NCBI RefSeq assembly: GCF_008801695.1
Contig: NZ_VZPF01000015.1
Span: 1 to 64,000 of the forward strand
DNA from: Pantoea stewartii subsp. stewartii
GTDB taxonomy: Bacteria > Pseudomonadota > Gammaproteobacteria > Enterobacterales > Enterobacteriaceae
Reading direction: 5' to 3'
DNA: 64,000 nt
Shown: positions 1-7,949 of the stretch, in pieces
Numbering within the stretch: position 1 is the first letter of the stretch
Layout of the letters: each line of letters starts with the position of its first letter
Notes under the pieces: generated by a model
What the model was told of the DNA's origin: nothing
What the model saw: the letters and a program-made list of their open reading frames with translations, nothing else
The model's database searches: none
Program-made: the position numbers and the translations under genes

Positions 1-269
1 ACCAATCGATGAGCGGGCACAGCAGAGTGTTCTGGCAACATGACTGACGGTGTCACCACGATGCAGCATCAGCATGGCGGTGAGCCGCCGGGCGTGGTTT
101 TTGTCCTTTGTTTTATGGATAGTTTTCTGCATCAGGCGTCGTTCGGTTCTGGGTATTGGTGCTATGATCGACATTGCTCAGTCCGGCTGGTGATTTGGGA
201 TATTCAGCGATTGATCAGATCGCATAAACCGGACTGAGTTCCCTCTAAGGGATCTACTATTCCGAGCAG

Positions 270-446
270 TTATTTAGTGAATCGCTGAAGCATTTCAACG
301 TGAAACAGCGTTTGCTCTGAGCGCAGTATTTCAAGATCGGTTTTCGTCGCAAATGCCGTCGCGCGCCCACTGAACAGCGCCAGATCAATTTTCATCTGAT
401 GGCTGTCTTGCTCCAGTCGCTCAAAGCGCTTTTCAAAATTTTCCAT
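270..446 (-). CDS. small coiled-coil hypothetical protein (58 aa)
   Basis: I do not recognise a named family. The start at 446 is chosen because a GGAGG sits seven bases upstream on the minus strand; the longer upstream reading has no such signal. The protein begins MENFEKRFERLEQD and is mostly heptad-like, charged helix, with no signal peptide or membrane segment. It resembles short cytoplasmic coiled-coil proteins that often flank membrane or phage genes, but may be a truncated copy. It stands alone, with no operon partner in view. Confidence 0.45.
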   Translation of the reverse strand: MENFEKRFERLEQDSHQMKIDLALFSGRATAFATKTDLEILRSEQTLFHVEMLQRFTK

Positions 447-799
447 TGTTTTGCCTCCCGTCCCGCAATGACGGTCGATTACGTTTGGCTTTCCGCGATC
501 CCGTTTTATACAAAGGTTGCCCATTATCGGTCCCTGACAGGCGGATTACATGCATCCGTTAACGTTATTCACGACCTGCTTCGACGTTATTGAAGCAAAG
601 TCCCGCACAATAAACATTACCTGATTGAATAAGAACGCAAAATAAAACCAGCGTGCCGCCTTATTCAGAAGGTGTTGTCGAAGAGTAAGAGGTGAAAGGC
701 GTGAAGAAAAGGCAGTTCATATTCATTTTGGAAGAGAATGCACAACGATTGAAAAAAGCTGAATCAGCATGGTGATGCATCGACGCGAAATATAACGCT
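447..799. other. intergenic, no gene seen
   Basis: Nothing coding is supported here. The only short reading frames lack ribosome binding sites and recognisable sequence. The stretch lies between the start of the small coiled-coil gene and the terminator of the purine permease gene, and probably contains the promoter of the former. Confidence 0.5.
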
Positions 800-835
800 A
801 AAACCGTTACAGCATATTAACTATGCTGTAACGGT
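800..835 (-). terminator. rho-independent terminator of the NCS2 permease gene
   Basis: Arms at 803-816 and 822-835 form a perfect 14-bp stem (ACCGTTACAGCATA) with a 5-base loop. On the minus strand the stem is followed by TTTT. It lies eight bases after the permease stop codon. Confidence 0.85.
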
Positions 836-843
836 GAAGTTAA

Positions 844-2142
844 TTATGCACTCAACCAGCCGAGCTTAATGACAAACAGCAGGGAAAGAATAATCAGCGC
901 CGCATTAATTTCTTTCGTCCGTCCACTCAGCAGTTTCACCACGGTCCAGGTGATAAAGCCGAAAGCGATACCGTTTGCAATGGAATACGTTAATGGCATG
1001 GTCAGGGCCGTCACCGTAACAGGAGCCGCAGTAGTAATGTCTTTCCAGTCGTTCTCGGCCAGGCCTGAGGTCATCAACACAGCCACAAAGAGCAGTGCGG
1101 GTGCCGTGGCGTAAACCGGCACGCTGGAAGCCAGGGGTGAAAAGAACAGCGCCAGTAAAAACAGCACCGCCACCACCACAGCCGTTAATCCGGTACGGCC
1201 ACCGGCGCTGACGCCTGCAGCCGATTCGACATAGCTGGTGGTCGTGGACGTTCCCAGCAGAGAACCAAACAGCGCCGCCGCACTGTCCGCCACAAGCGCG
1301 CGCCCCATTTTAGGCACGTTGCCCTCTTCGTCAGCCAGTCCGGCACGTTTGGTCACGCCCAGCAGCGTTCCCGTGTTATCAAACACGTCGACAAACAGGA
1401 ACGCAAAAATCACGCTAATCAGACCCACGTTAAACGCACCCGCGATATCCAGATGCATAAACGTCGGGGCGATGGACGGCGGGGCAGAAAATACGCCGCC
1501 AAACGGCGTCAGGCCAATTCCCATGGAGATAAAGGTAATGATCAGAATGCCAATCAAAACCGCGCCCGTCACACGGCGCGCCTCCAGCACGACGATGATG
1601 ATAAAACCTAACATCGCCAGCAGTGGTCCAGGCTTGGTCAAATCACCAATTCCTACCAGCGTGGCCGGATTGTCGACGACGATTCCCGCCCCTTCCAGCG
1701 CGATAATCGCCAGGAACAGACCAATACCGGCGGCAATCCCCGCACGCAACGGCAACGGAATGCTTTTGATAATCCATTCGCGAATTTTAAAGATTGATAA
1801 CGCAAAGAAGATAACCGCAGACAGGAATACCGCGCCCAGCGCAATCTGCCAAGTGTAGCCCATGTGCAGCACAACGGTATACGTGAAGAACGCATTCAGG
1901 CCCATTCCCGGTGCCAGGGCGATAGGATAGTTGGCAATCAGTCCCATCAACACAGAACCAATTGCCGCCGCCAGACAGGTCGCGACGAAGACCGCACCTT
2001 TGTCCATGCCGGTCGCCCCTAAAATACTGGGGTTAACGAACAGGATATAAGCCATTGCCAGAAAGGTCGTGATCCCGGCGATGATTTCGGTGCGAACCGT
2101 TGTGTTGTGCGCTTTTAATTTAAATAGTTTTTCTAACATCAT
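844..2142 (-). CDS. NCS2 (AzgA-type) purine permease
   Basis: A 432-aa integral membrane protein of the nucleobase:cation symporter-2 family, AzgA branch, which imports adenine, guanine or hypoxanthine with protons (E. coli AdeP, AdeQ, GhxP and GhxQ are family members). It has the usual length and about 12-14 hydrophobic segments. The conserved signatures APGMGLNAFF (near residue 76) and FVDVFDNTGTLLGV (near residue 250) are present, with SYVESAAGVSAGGRTGL in the second half. Two ATGs (2142, 2139) follow a GAGAG; either may be used. The substrate cannot be fixed from sequence. Upstream control elements point to nitrogen and purine regulation (see 2301-2429). Confidence 0.9.
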   Translation of the reverse strand: MMLEKLFKLKAHNTTVRTEIIAGITTFLAMAYILFVNPSILGATGMDKGAVFVATCLAAAIGSVLMGLIANYPIALAPGMGLNAFFTYTVVLHMGYTWQIALGAVFLSAVIFFALSIFKIREWIIKSIPLPLRAGIAAGIGLFLAIIALEGAGIVVDNPATLVGIGDLTKPGPLLAMLGFIIIVVLEARRVTGAVLIGILIITFISMGIGLTPFGGVFSAPPSIAPTFMHLDIAGAFNVGLISVIFAFLFVDVFDNTGTLLGVTKRAGLADEEGNVPKMGRALVADSAAALFGSLLGTSTTTSYVESAAGVSAGGRTGLTAVVVAVLFLLALFFSPLASSVPVYATAPALLFVAVLMTSGLAENDWKDITTAAPVTVTALTMPLTYSIANGIAFGFITWTVVKLLSGRTKEINAALIILSLLFVIKLGWLSA

Positions 2143-2300
2143 TATCTCTCGATGATAGAGACGTCACTCAGGTACGTGCTCTCTTGCCAAAGTTATTATC
2201 ATGCTGTTTGTGGTAATGCCGACGGCTGGCCCGCGCCGTTGCAGGCCTGCTAAAAACCGGGGTTGCTTTCCTTTGTCATGTGAGCAATTGCTAAGGCTTA

Positions 2301-2316
2301 AGCAATTGTTGTGCCA
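2301..2316 (-). promoter_or_regulatory. sigma-54 promoter for the purine permease
   Basis: Minus strand reads TGGCACAACAATTGCT, an exact match to TGGCAC-N5-TTGCW with correct GG/GC spacing. The predicted transcript start is near 2290, giving a leader of about 150 nt. Confidence 0.8.
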
Positions 2317-2383
2317 GTCCGACACACAATCGATTACCTGGATAAGCGCAAACGAGCCTTAAGAGAATTCTGAACCGAATCAG

Positions 2384-2400
2384 GGCGCGATTATGGTGCA
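2384..2400 (-). promoter_or_regulatory. NtrC-like enhancer site
   Basis: Minus strand TGCACCATAATCGCGCC matches 13 of 17 positions of the NtrC consensus TGCACCAAAATGGTGCA. Its centre is about 100 bp upstream of the predicted sigma-54 start, the position typical of NtrC enhancers. A weaker match abuts it at 2402-2418. Confidence 0.55.
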
Positions 2401-2413
2401 TTGCCCCCTAAAT

Positions 2414-2429
2414 GCGCAAACGTTTTCCT
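2414..2429. promoter_or_regulatory. PurR-like operator
   Basis: GCGCAAACGTTTTCCT differs from the PurR consensus ACGCAAACGTTTTCGT at two edge positions. It lies well upstream of the sigma-54 promoter, so it would more naturally repress a separate sigma-70 start; a CATAAT lies just downstream on the minus strand. Purine repression of a purine permease is expected biology; the binding itself is inferred. Confidence 0.55.
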
Positions 2430-2579
2430 TTCAATGCCGAAAAGGCAAAAAAAGGGTGCTGACGCACGCTTCAACACTTTGTGAGGCGACGCTGGTCACG
2501 TTTCAGCCGCATTAACCTGCAGGCAAAAGGGGAATGTGTAAACTCGAAATTAACTCTTTAGTAACATTGAGGTCACACA

Positions 2580-3323
2580 ATGAAGCCAGCAGTTCTGGTG
2601 GTGGATGATGATTCTGCGGTCTGCGATCTGTTGCAGGACGCGCTCAGTGAACATGCTTTACGGGTTTATCGCTGTCATCAGGGTAAAGAGGCGCTGGCGA
2701 TGGTCAGTGCTCACCCGGACATCGCGCTGGTAATGTTGGATATGATGTTGCCTGATACCAATGGATTGCTGGTGCTCCAGCAGTTGCAGCGTCAACGGCC
2801 TGATATCCTCGTAATCATGCTGACCGGCATGGGATCGGAATCGGAGATGGTCGTGGGTCTGGAGATGGGCGCGGACGACTATATTGCTAAACCGTTCAAT
2901 CCCCGCGTGGTCGTGGCCCGCGCACGCGCCGCCCTCAGACGCAGCGGACGTGCCGCAACCAGTGATGACGCGCAGTCAGGCTGGCGCTTCAATGGCTGGG
3001 TGCTTGATGAAGCGCGCTGCCAGTTACTCAATCCTCAACGCGAAACGGTTCCCCTGACGCAGGGGGAATATACTTTGTTACGCGCCATGGTACGGCATGC
3101 ACGTAAGGTCCTGACACGCGATCAGTTATTAGAACTGACCCACAGCGAGACGATGGATGTCTTTGACCGCACGATCGATGTGCAGATCATGCGGTTACGT
3201 CGTAAAATTGAAGCCAATCCGCATCAGCCCGGCCTGATCCGCACTATCCGCGGGCTGGGCTATGTTTTTTCTGCCGATGTGGTCAAACCTGAAGGGCTGG
3301 GACTTTCCACACAAACCGCCTGA
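2580..3323 (+). CDS. OmpR-family two-component response regulator
   Basis: 247 aa: receiver domain at about residues 4-115 with acidic pocket D9-D11, phosphoacceptor D54 (VMLDMMLPD), the T of MLTGMG and the K of IAKPF; then a winged-helix DNA-binding domain at about 135-235 (LTQGEYTLLRAMV, RTIRGLGYVF). A GAGG lies seven bases before the ATG. The gene converges on the sugar kinase and their 3' ends overlap by 64 bp. The only histidine kinase in the window is 6 kb away at the other end of the sugar operon, so the two are probably partners controlling it. The TorR-like domain layout is seen; the target is inferred. Confidence 0.9.
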   Translation: MKPAVLVVDDDSAVCDLLQDALSEHALRVYRCHQGKEALAMVSAHPDIALVMLDMMLPDTNGLLVLQQLQRQRPDILVIMLTGMGSESEMVVGLEMGADDYIAKPFNPRVVVARARAALRRSGRAATSDDAQSGWRFNGWVLDEARCQLLNPQRETVPLTQGEYTLLRAMVRHARKVLTRDQLLELTHSETMDVFDRTIDVQIMRLRRKIEANPHQPGLIRTIRGLGYVFSADVVKPEGLGLSTQTA

Positions 3324-4348
3324 GCCATCCATTCACGCATGTCGCGCAAGGGGCGAATGCCGTCTGTCGCATTGGCGGCACGCAGATTAAAACAGGCGCA
3401 GGTATGGGCAAGTTTCAGCGTCGAGACCATATCCTCGCCTTCATGGCTGGCAAACAGCACGCCCGCACAAAACGCATCACCCGCTCCGACGCTGCCCACA
3501 ATGGCGTCGGGTGCCAGTTGCCAGGCGGGCTGCCAGACACCTTCGCCGTCCGCTTCACGTCCCCATGCGCCCTCGGGCGCATGGATGACAACACGCTGAC
3601 GCACGCCCTGCTCCGCCAGCCACTGCGCGGCACGGGCAAAAGCGGCGGGCGGCTGAATGCCGCGGCCATCACGTAACAGCACGCCTGACAACGCCTGCGC
3701 TTCCAGTTCATTAATCACCAGATAATCCAGCCAGCGTAAGGCGGGCAGCACCTGAGGGCGGTAATCGCCCGCGCGGGAAGCCAGATCCAGGGACGTGAAA
3801 TAGCCCGCGCGGGAAGCCAGATCCAGGGACGTGAAATAGCCCCGCTGCTGCATGTGTGCCAGCAACCGGGCGCTGCGGGTCCCAAATTCACTGTCCACGC
3901 CGTCCAGCGTTTCCAGCAGCAGCAAATACCCCAGATGAAAGATGCGCTGTGTGTCATCGACGGCGGCGAAGTGCGGTCTGTCCAGTAAGCTGTTGGCGCC
4001 GGGTGAAAAGAAAAAAGTCCGTTGTCCGTCCGGGGCCGTCATCACCTGGGTCATCGCTGTAGGCTTGTCGTCGGTGCGCTGCACTAACCGGTAGTCAATC
4101 TGCGCCGCTTTCATCATAGCCAGCAGAAAATCGCCATCGGCGTCATTGCCGAGCAGGCCAATCGCCGCCAGCGGCAGTGTGCACTGCATGCGTGACAGCG
4201 TGAGCAGGACATTGAGCGGCGCGCCACCTGCGGCCTTTTCGCTGTGCTGTATTTCGGTCAGCCAGCCCTGTTCCGGCCAGTGGCTGATGCGATGCACATA
4301 ATCCACCAGCATGACACCTGCGGCCAGAATGCCGCTTCGCGTTGCCAT
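3260..4348 (-). CDS. PfkB-family sugar kinase
   Basis: Carbohydrate kinase of the ribokinase/PfkB fold. The sugar-site glycine motif GGAPLNVLLTLSRM lies near residue 41 and the C-terminal signature GSVGAGDAFCAGVLF, with the catalytic Asp, near residue 290. It is the last gene of the minus-strand sugar operon and starts at the base after the aldolase stop codon. Probable role: phosphorylating the ketose made by the isomerase before aldol cleavage. Odd feature: a 36-bp tandem duplication (3768-3839) adds twelve residues, so TSLDLASRAGYF appears twice around residues 171-194. That lies next to the strand carrying conserved substrate contacts and could affect activity. Confidence 0.85.
   Translation of the reverse strand: MATRSGILAAGVMLVDYVHRISHWPEQGWLTEIQHSEKAAGGAPLNVLLTLSRMQCTLPLAAIGLLGNDADGDFLLAMMKAAQIDYRLVQRTDDKPTAMTQVMTAPDGQRTFFFSPGANSLLDRPHFAAVDDTQRIFHLGYLLLLETLDGVDSEFGTRSARLLAHMQQRGYFTSLDLASRAGYFTSLDLASRAGDYRPQVLPALRWLDYLVINELEAQALSGVLLRDGRGIQPPAAFARAAQWLAEQGVRQRVVIHAPEGAWGREADGEGVWQPAWQLAPDAIVGSVGAGDAFCAGVLFASHEGEDMVSTLKLAHTCACFNLRAANATDGIRPLRDMREWMAQAVCVESPSPSGLTTSAEKT
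3768..3839. repeat. 36-bp perfect tandem duplication inside the kinase gene
   Basis: Positions 3768-3803 and 3804-3839 are identical 36-mers directly abutting. The duplication is a multiple of three, so the frame is kept and twelve amino acids are repeated. Identity at the base level suggests a very recent slippage event or an assembly artefact. Confidence 0.95.
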
Positions 4349-5209
4349 TTACGCCTGGCCTGCGCTGCCGAAAATGTTCATCTGCTGCATAACGGTTTCA
4401 CAAATCGCCTTTTCTACCGCCATTAGTAACTCTGCGAACTCATCATAACGGGTATTGCGCGAGGCCAGACTGCGTTCCACCGCGTCAAGGGCCGCCTGAG
4501 ACATGCCGGTGTAAAAGTTAATTTTGTGGATACCGAGTGAGATTGCCCGACGGAAATCCGCGTCGCTGATGCCCGACCCGCCGTGCAGCACCAGCGGTAC
4601 ACCGGTTTGCTGACGAATCGCCGCCAGCCGGTCAAAATCCAGTTTGGGTTCCCCTTTGTATTTGCCGTGCGCATTACCAATGGCGACCGCCAGCGTATCA
4701 ATGCCGGTTTCGCGTACAAATTCAGCGGCCAGTCGCGGATCGGTAAATTTCTCGCTGTCCGCTTCCCCAAACAGTACGCCGCCTTCATCACCCCCGACTG
4801 CGCCCAGCTCTGCCTCAACGGAAACGCCGACGGCATGTGCGGCGCGAACCACTTCCCGCGTCTGGCGAATGTTCTCTTCATAGCTCAGGGTCGAACCGTC
4901 AAACATCACCGAGGTGAACCCGAGACGAATCGCCTGCATCACCGCCTCAAAGTGCAAGCCATGATCCAGATTCAGCACCACCGGAACAGTATGCTTCGCG
5001 GCTTCAAAACGGATCGCCTCAGTAATCTGATCAAGCGTGACGTACTTAAAATGCACTTCGGCAATGTTGATAATAAACGGCGAGCGCTGTCGCTCTGCCG
5101 CATCAAACAGCGCACGCAGGAAATGGCTGTCCAGGACATTAAACGCGCCCAGCGCATAACCCTGTTGCTGGGCATGCGCCAGCCCCTGTGCCAGAGAAAT
5201 TAAAGCCAT
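4349..5209 (-). CDS. class II (zinc) ketose-phosphate aldolase
   Basis: Member of the FbaA/KbaY/GatY family of zinc-dependent aldolases that split ketose (bis)phosphates to dihydroxyacetone phosphate and an aldehyde. Seen: NLDHGLHFE (zinc/catalytic region), SVMFDGS, VEAELGAVGG, AIGNAHGKYKG and LVLHGGSGI, all in family order; about 286 aa, the KbaY/GatY size. An AGGAG six bases upstream favours the ATG at 5209; another ATG at 5212 is three bases from it. The start overlaps the isomerase stop by one base (TGATG), implying coupled translation. The exact substrate is not fixed. Confidence 0.88.
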   Translation of the reverse strand: MALISLAQGLAHAQQQGYALGAFNVLDSHFLRALFDAAERQRSPFIINIAEVHFKYVTLDQITEAIRFEAAKHTVPVVLNLDHGLHFEAVMQAIRLGFTSVMFDGSTLSYEENIRQTREVVRAAHAVGVSVEAELGAVGGDEGGVLFGEADSEKFTDPRLAAEFVRETGIDTLAVAIGNAHGKYKGEPKLDFDRLAAIRQQTGVPLVLHGGSGISDADFRRAISLGIHKINFYTGMSQAALDAVERSLASRNTRYDEFAELLMAVEKAICETVMQQMNIFGSAGQA

Positions 5210-5901
5210 CATTCACTCCTCAAGGTGAGCCAGCGGGAATAGTCGTTACAAAGCAGCCTCTGGGGTTCCTCATCCTCGTCAAGGTCGTTGAAACGCGCCA
5301 GCGGCGTCAGGAAGACGTTGTCGTTGTCATCATCGTTTGGCATGGAGACTTCCCCCACCAGCACGTCACCAAAGCCGTTTTCGCCCCAGAAGCTGTGCCA
5401 GACGCCCGCGACGAGCGTGACACTTTCACCAAGGGAAAGCCTGATCTGCGAACCCGCCGCATGGGTTTGCCGGATGCCGTCCAGGGAAACCGTCACCGGC
5501 GTGGCGGCTTTGTCATGGCCTTCACGGTTATACAGCTCGACAATCAGGTTGCCGCCGCCGCGATTAATAATGTCTTCCATCTTGCGCGGATGGTAATGCA
5601 TCGGCGTTACCTGCCCTTCACGCACGTGCATCACTTTTTCTGCATAAGGTTTGTGCCAGGGCGTTCCGTGCGGCGAGCCGTTGCGGAGTGTGAATAACGT
5701 CAGGCCGGTTTGCAGAAAATCGTCGCCACCAAAACTGGTCAGATCCCAGCCCAGGCGTAAGGCAACGATTTCAGTGATGTCCTCCTGTTGCTGACGCCAC
5801 TGCCGGATACCGTAATCGGCCCAGGACGGCAGAGGGACGTCCTGACGGGTGAAAAAGTCTCGCGTATATTGCAAATGTCTGTTCACGTCGGCGCGTTTCA
5901 T
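5209..5901 (-). CDS. D-lyxose ketol-isomerase-like cupin
   Basis: A 230-aa cupin resembling D-lyxose isomerases, which interconvert D-lyxose/D-xylulose and D-mannose/D-fructose. Metal-binding cupin residues are visible: HYHPRKMEDIINRGGGNL (His, His, Glu) in motif 1 and GVWHSFWGE (His) in motif 2. It lies between the ABC transporter and the aldolase and is translated just ahead of the aldolase. In this setting it would convert the imported aldose into a ketose for the kinase. Substrate assignment is inference from family and context. Confidence 0.82.
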   Translation of the reverse strand: MKRADVNRHLQYTRDFFTRQDVPLPSWADYGIRQWRQQQEDITEIVALRLGWDLTSFGGDDFLQTGLTLFTLRNGSPHGTPWHKPYAEKVMHVREGQVTPMHYHPRKMEDIINRGGGNLIVELYNREGHDKAATPVTVSLDGIRQTHAAGSQIRLSLGESVTLVAGVWHSFWGENGFGDVLVGEVSMPNDDDNDNVFLTPLARFNDLDEDEEPQRLLCNDYSRWLTLRSE

Positions 5902-5948
5902 CTTCCGCTCTCCCGTTAAGGCGGCACCCTGCGATGCCGCCTGCTGGT

Positions 5949-6887
5949 TTATTTCACGGTCCAGCCTTTGTAGCTGCCGACATTATTACGGTCGATCAGC
6001 TTCACCGGGATCAGCACGGGTTTATCCGGTGCGGGTTTTCCCTGCAGGATGTCGTAACCGATTTCGACGGCTTTCGCGGCCATCACCTGAGGATCCTGAG
6101 CGGGCGTGGCGGCAAAGAGCGAGTTCTTACGCTTCAGCGCTTCTTCGCCGTCCGGTGAACCGTCCACTCCGACAATAAAGAACTCGTTACGCTGTGCCTG
6201 TTTCGCCGCTAAATCCGCGCCAATTGCGGTTGGATCGTTAATCGCGAACACGGCATCGATTTTCGGGTTGGCCGACAGCAGGCCGGTCATCACTTCCAGG
6301 CCGCCTTCACGGCTGCCTTTGGCGTTCTGATTAGAAGAAAGTAGTTTGATGTCAGGATGGCGTTTCAGCGCCGTCATACAGCCTTCCACGCGGTTTTGCA
6401 CCGCCGAGACCGGCGGTCCGTTGATAATGACGACGTTGCCTTTGTCTTTCAGACGGTCAGCGATATATTTACAGGCCATTTCACCGGCCTGAGTGTTATC
6501 CGAGGTGATCGTCGCGTTGGCACCGTCGGCGGCGACGTCGACAGCCACCACCACAATCCCGGCATCCCGTGCGCGTTTCACTGCGGGCGCGATCCCTTTT
6601 GTGTCCGCGGCATTCAGGATAATCATGTCGACTTTAGCGGCGATGAAGTTATCTATCTGCCCTACCTGCTGTCCGAGATCGTAGCCACTCGACACCAGCG
6701 TCACCTTGACGTTATCGCCAGCCAGTTGGCGCGCCTTCATCTCTGCGCCCTTGGTGATTTGCACGAAGAACGGGTTAGCCAGATCGCCCACCGTCACGCC
6801 AATCGATTTCAGTTCTTTTGCCTGAGCCATACCGGCGCTGAGCAGCGTTGCCGCCAGCAACCCGGTTACAATGGGATTAAAACGCAT
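5949..6887 (-). CDS. periplasmic sugar-binding protein (RbsB-type)
   Basis: 312-aa solute-binding protein of the ribose/galactose type. The start at 6887 follows an AGGAGAAG and begins a clean Sec signal peptide (MRFNPIVTGLLAATLLSAG, cleavage after AQA). The mature part begins KELKSIGVTVGDLANPFF and keeps the hinge-region motifs INGPPVSAVQNR and AINDPTAIGADLA. It delivers sugar to the permease encoded upstream in the same operon and might also present sugar to the neighbouring sensor kinase. A longer upstream reading lacks a signal sequence and was rejected as the start. Confidence 0.9.
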   Translation of the reverse strand: MRFNPIVTGLLAATLLSAGMAQAKELKSIGVTVGDLANPFFVQITKGAEMKARQLAGDNVKVTLVSSGYDLGQQVGQIDNFIAAKVDMIILNAADTKGIAPAVKRARDAGIVVVAVDVAADGANATITSDNTQAGEMACKYIADRLKDKGNVVIINGPPVSAVQNRVEGCMTALKRHPDIKLLSSNQNAKGSREGGLEVMTGLLSANPKIDAVFAINDPTAIGADLAAKQAQRNEFFIVGVDGSPDGEEALKRKNSLFAATPAQDPQVMAAKAVEIGYDILQGKPAPDKPVLIPVKLIDRNNVGSYKGWTVK

Positions 6888-6958
6888 AGATCTTCTCCTG
6901 CTGTTATTTATCGGCCAACTGCTGAATGGCGCGTTGTGTACTCTCTGCATAGGGGACA

Positions 6959-7939
6959 TCAGCCCACATGATGACGCGTGCGATATTTGTCGATCAGAAC
7001 GGCAATGATGATCACGGCCCCTTTAATCACCAGTTGCCAGAAATAAGAAACGCCCATCAATGTCATGCCGTTGTTCAGCGTGGCAATAATCAGTGCGCCA
7101 ATCAGCGTGCCGGTAATGGTGCCAATTCCCCCCACAAAACTGGTGCCACCCAGAATGACCGCCGCAATGGCATCCAGCTCGTAACCCATGCCCAGATTGC
7201 CGTTGGCGCTGTAGAGACGTGAAGCGCTCATCAGCCCGCCCAGGCCGGACAGCAAGCCGCTCATCCCGTAAACGAACAGCAGTACCAGCCCGACTTTGAT
7301 CCCGGTCAGACGGGCTGCCTGGATATTGCTGCCTACGGCGTAGATGTGAACGCCCAGCGTAGTGCGGCGCAGGATGAACCAGCAAAGCGCAATCACCGCG
7401 AACGCAATAACAATCAGCCACGGTACCGGCCCCAGATAGCCATTGCCTATCCACTCGAAATTGATATCGGCGTTGATGACCGTGGTGCCGTTCGCCAGCA
7501 GATAGGCGGCTCCGCGCAGTGCGGTATAGGTGCCCAGCGTCACGATAAACGGCGGAAGCCCGGCCCAGGCCACCAGAATGCCGTTAAACAGGCCCATCGC
7601 CAGCCCGGCTCCCAGCGCCATCGGAATCGTGAGCGAGGCCAGCATCGGATCCAGCGAAGTGAGCAACGCCACCACCGCCGTCGTGCCCAGCATTGAGCCG
7701 ACAGATAAATCGATACCGCCGGTAAGAATGACAAACGTCATGCCTGCGGCCAGTACAATGTTGATGGACGCCTGGCGCGTAATATTCAGTAAATTGGCTT
7801 CGGTAAAGAAATTGGGTGTGACAACGCCGAAGACCGCCACGATTAAAATCAAAATGGGTAAAATGCCGACGGTCTGCATGATGTCGCCCATCAGGGCTCG
7901 TCTGACCGTAGGTGGATGAATCCGTGCCGTTTGTGTCAT
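6959..7939 (-). CDS. sugar ABC transporter permease (RbsC-type)
   Basis: About 326 aa with eight or more membrane segments of the BPD_transp_2 family. The typical signature ILTGGIDLSVGSMLG is near residue 72, with GMGYELDAIAAVILGGTSF towards the C-terminus. The start at 7939 is chosen for the AGGATAAA just upstream; it follows the ATPase stop by ten bases. It forms the membrane channel for the binding protein and ATPase of this operon. Confidence 0.9.
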   Translation of the reverse strand: MTQTARIHPPTVRRALMGDIMQTVGILPILILIVAVFGVVTPNFFTEANLLNITRQASINIVLAAGMTFVILTGGIDLSVGSMLGTTAVVALLTSLDPMLASLTIPMALGAGLAMGLFNGILVAWAGLPPFIVTLGTYTALRGAAYLLANGTTVINADINFEWIGNGYLGPVPWLIVIAFAVIALCWFILRRTTLGVHIYAVGSNIQAARLTGIKVGLVLLFVYGMSGLLSGLGGLMSASRLYSANGNLGMGYELDAIAAVILGGTSFVGGIGTITGTLIGALIIATLNNGMTLMGVSYFWQLVIKGAVIIIAVLIDKYRTRHHVG

Positions 7940-7949
7940 GGTTTTATCC

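Noticed and set aside
40..237. 65-aa open frame at the left edge
   Set aside because: No ribosome site, composition unlike a protein and no recognisable family; treated as chance.
2143..2300. Riboswitch in the leader of the purine permease
   Set aside because: No purine-aptamer three-way junction could be recognised; promoter elements explain the long upstream region better.
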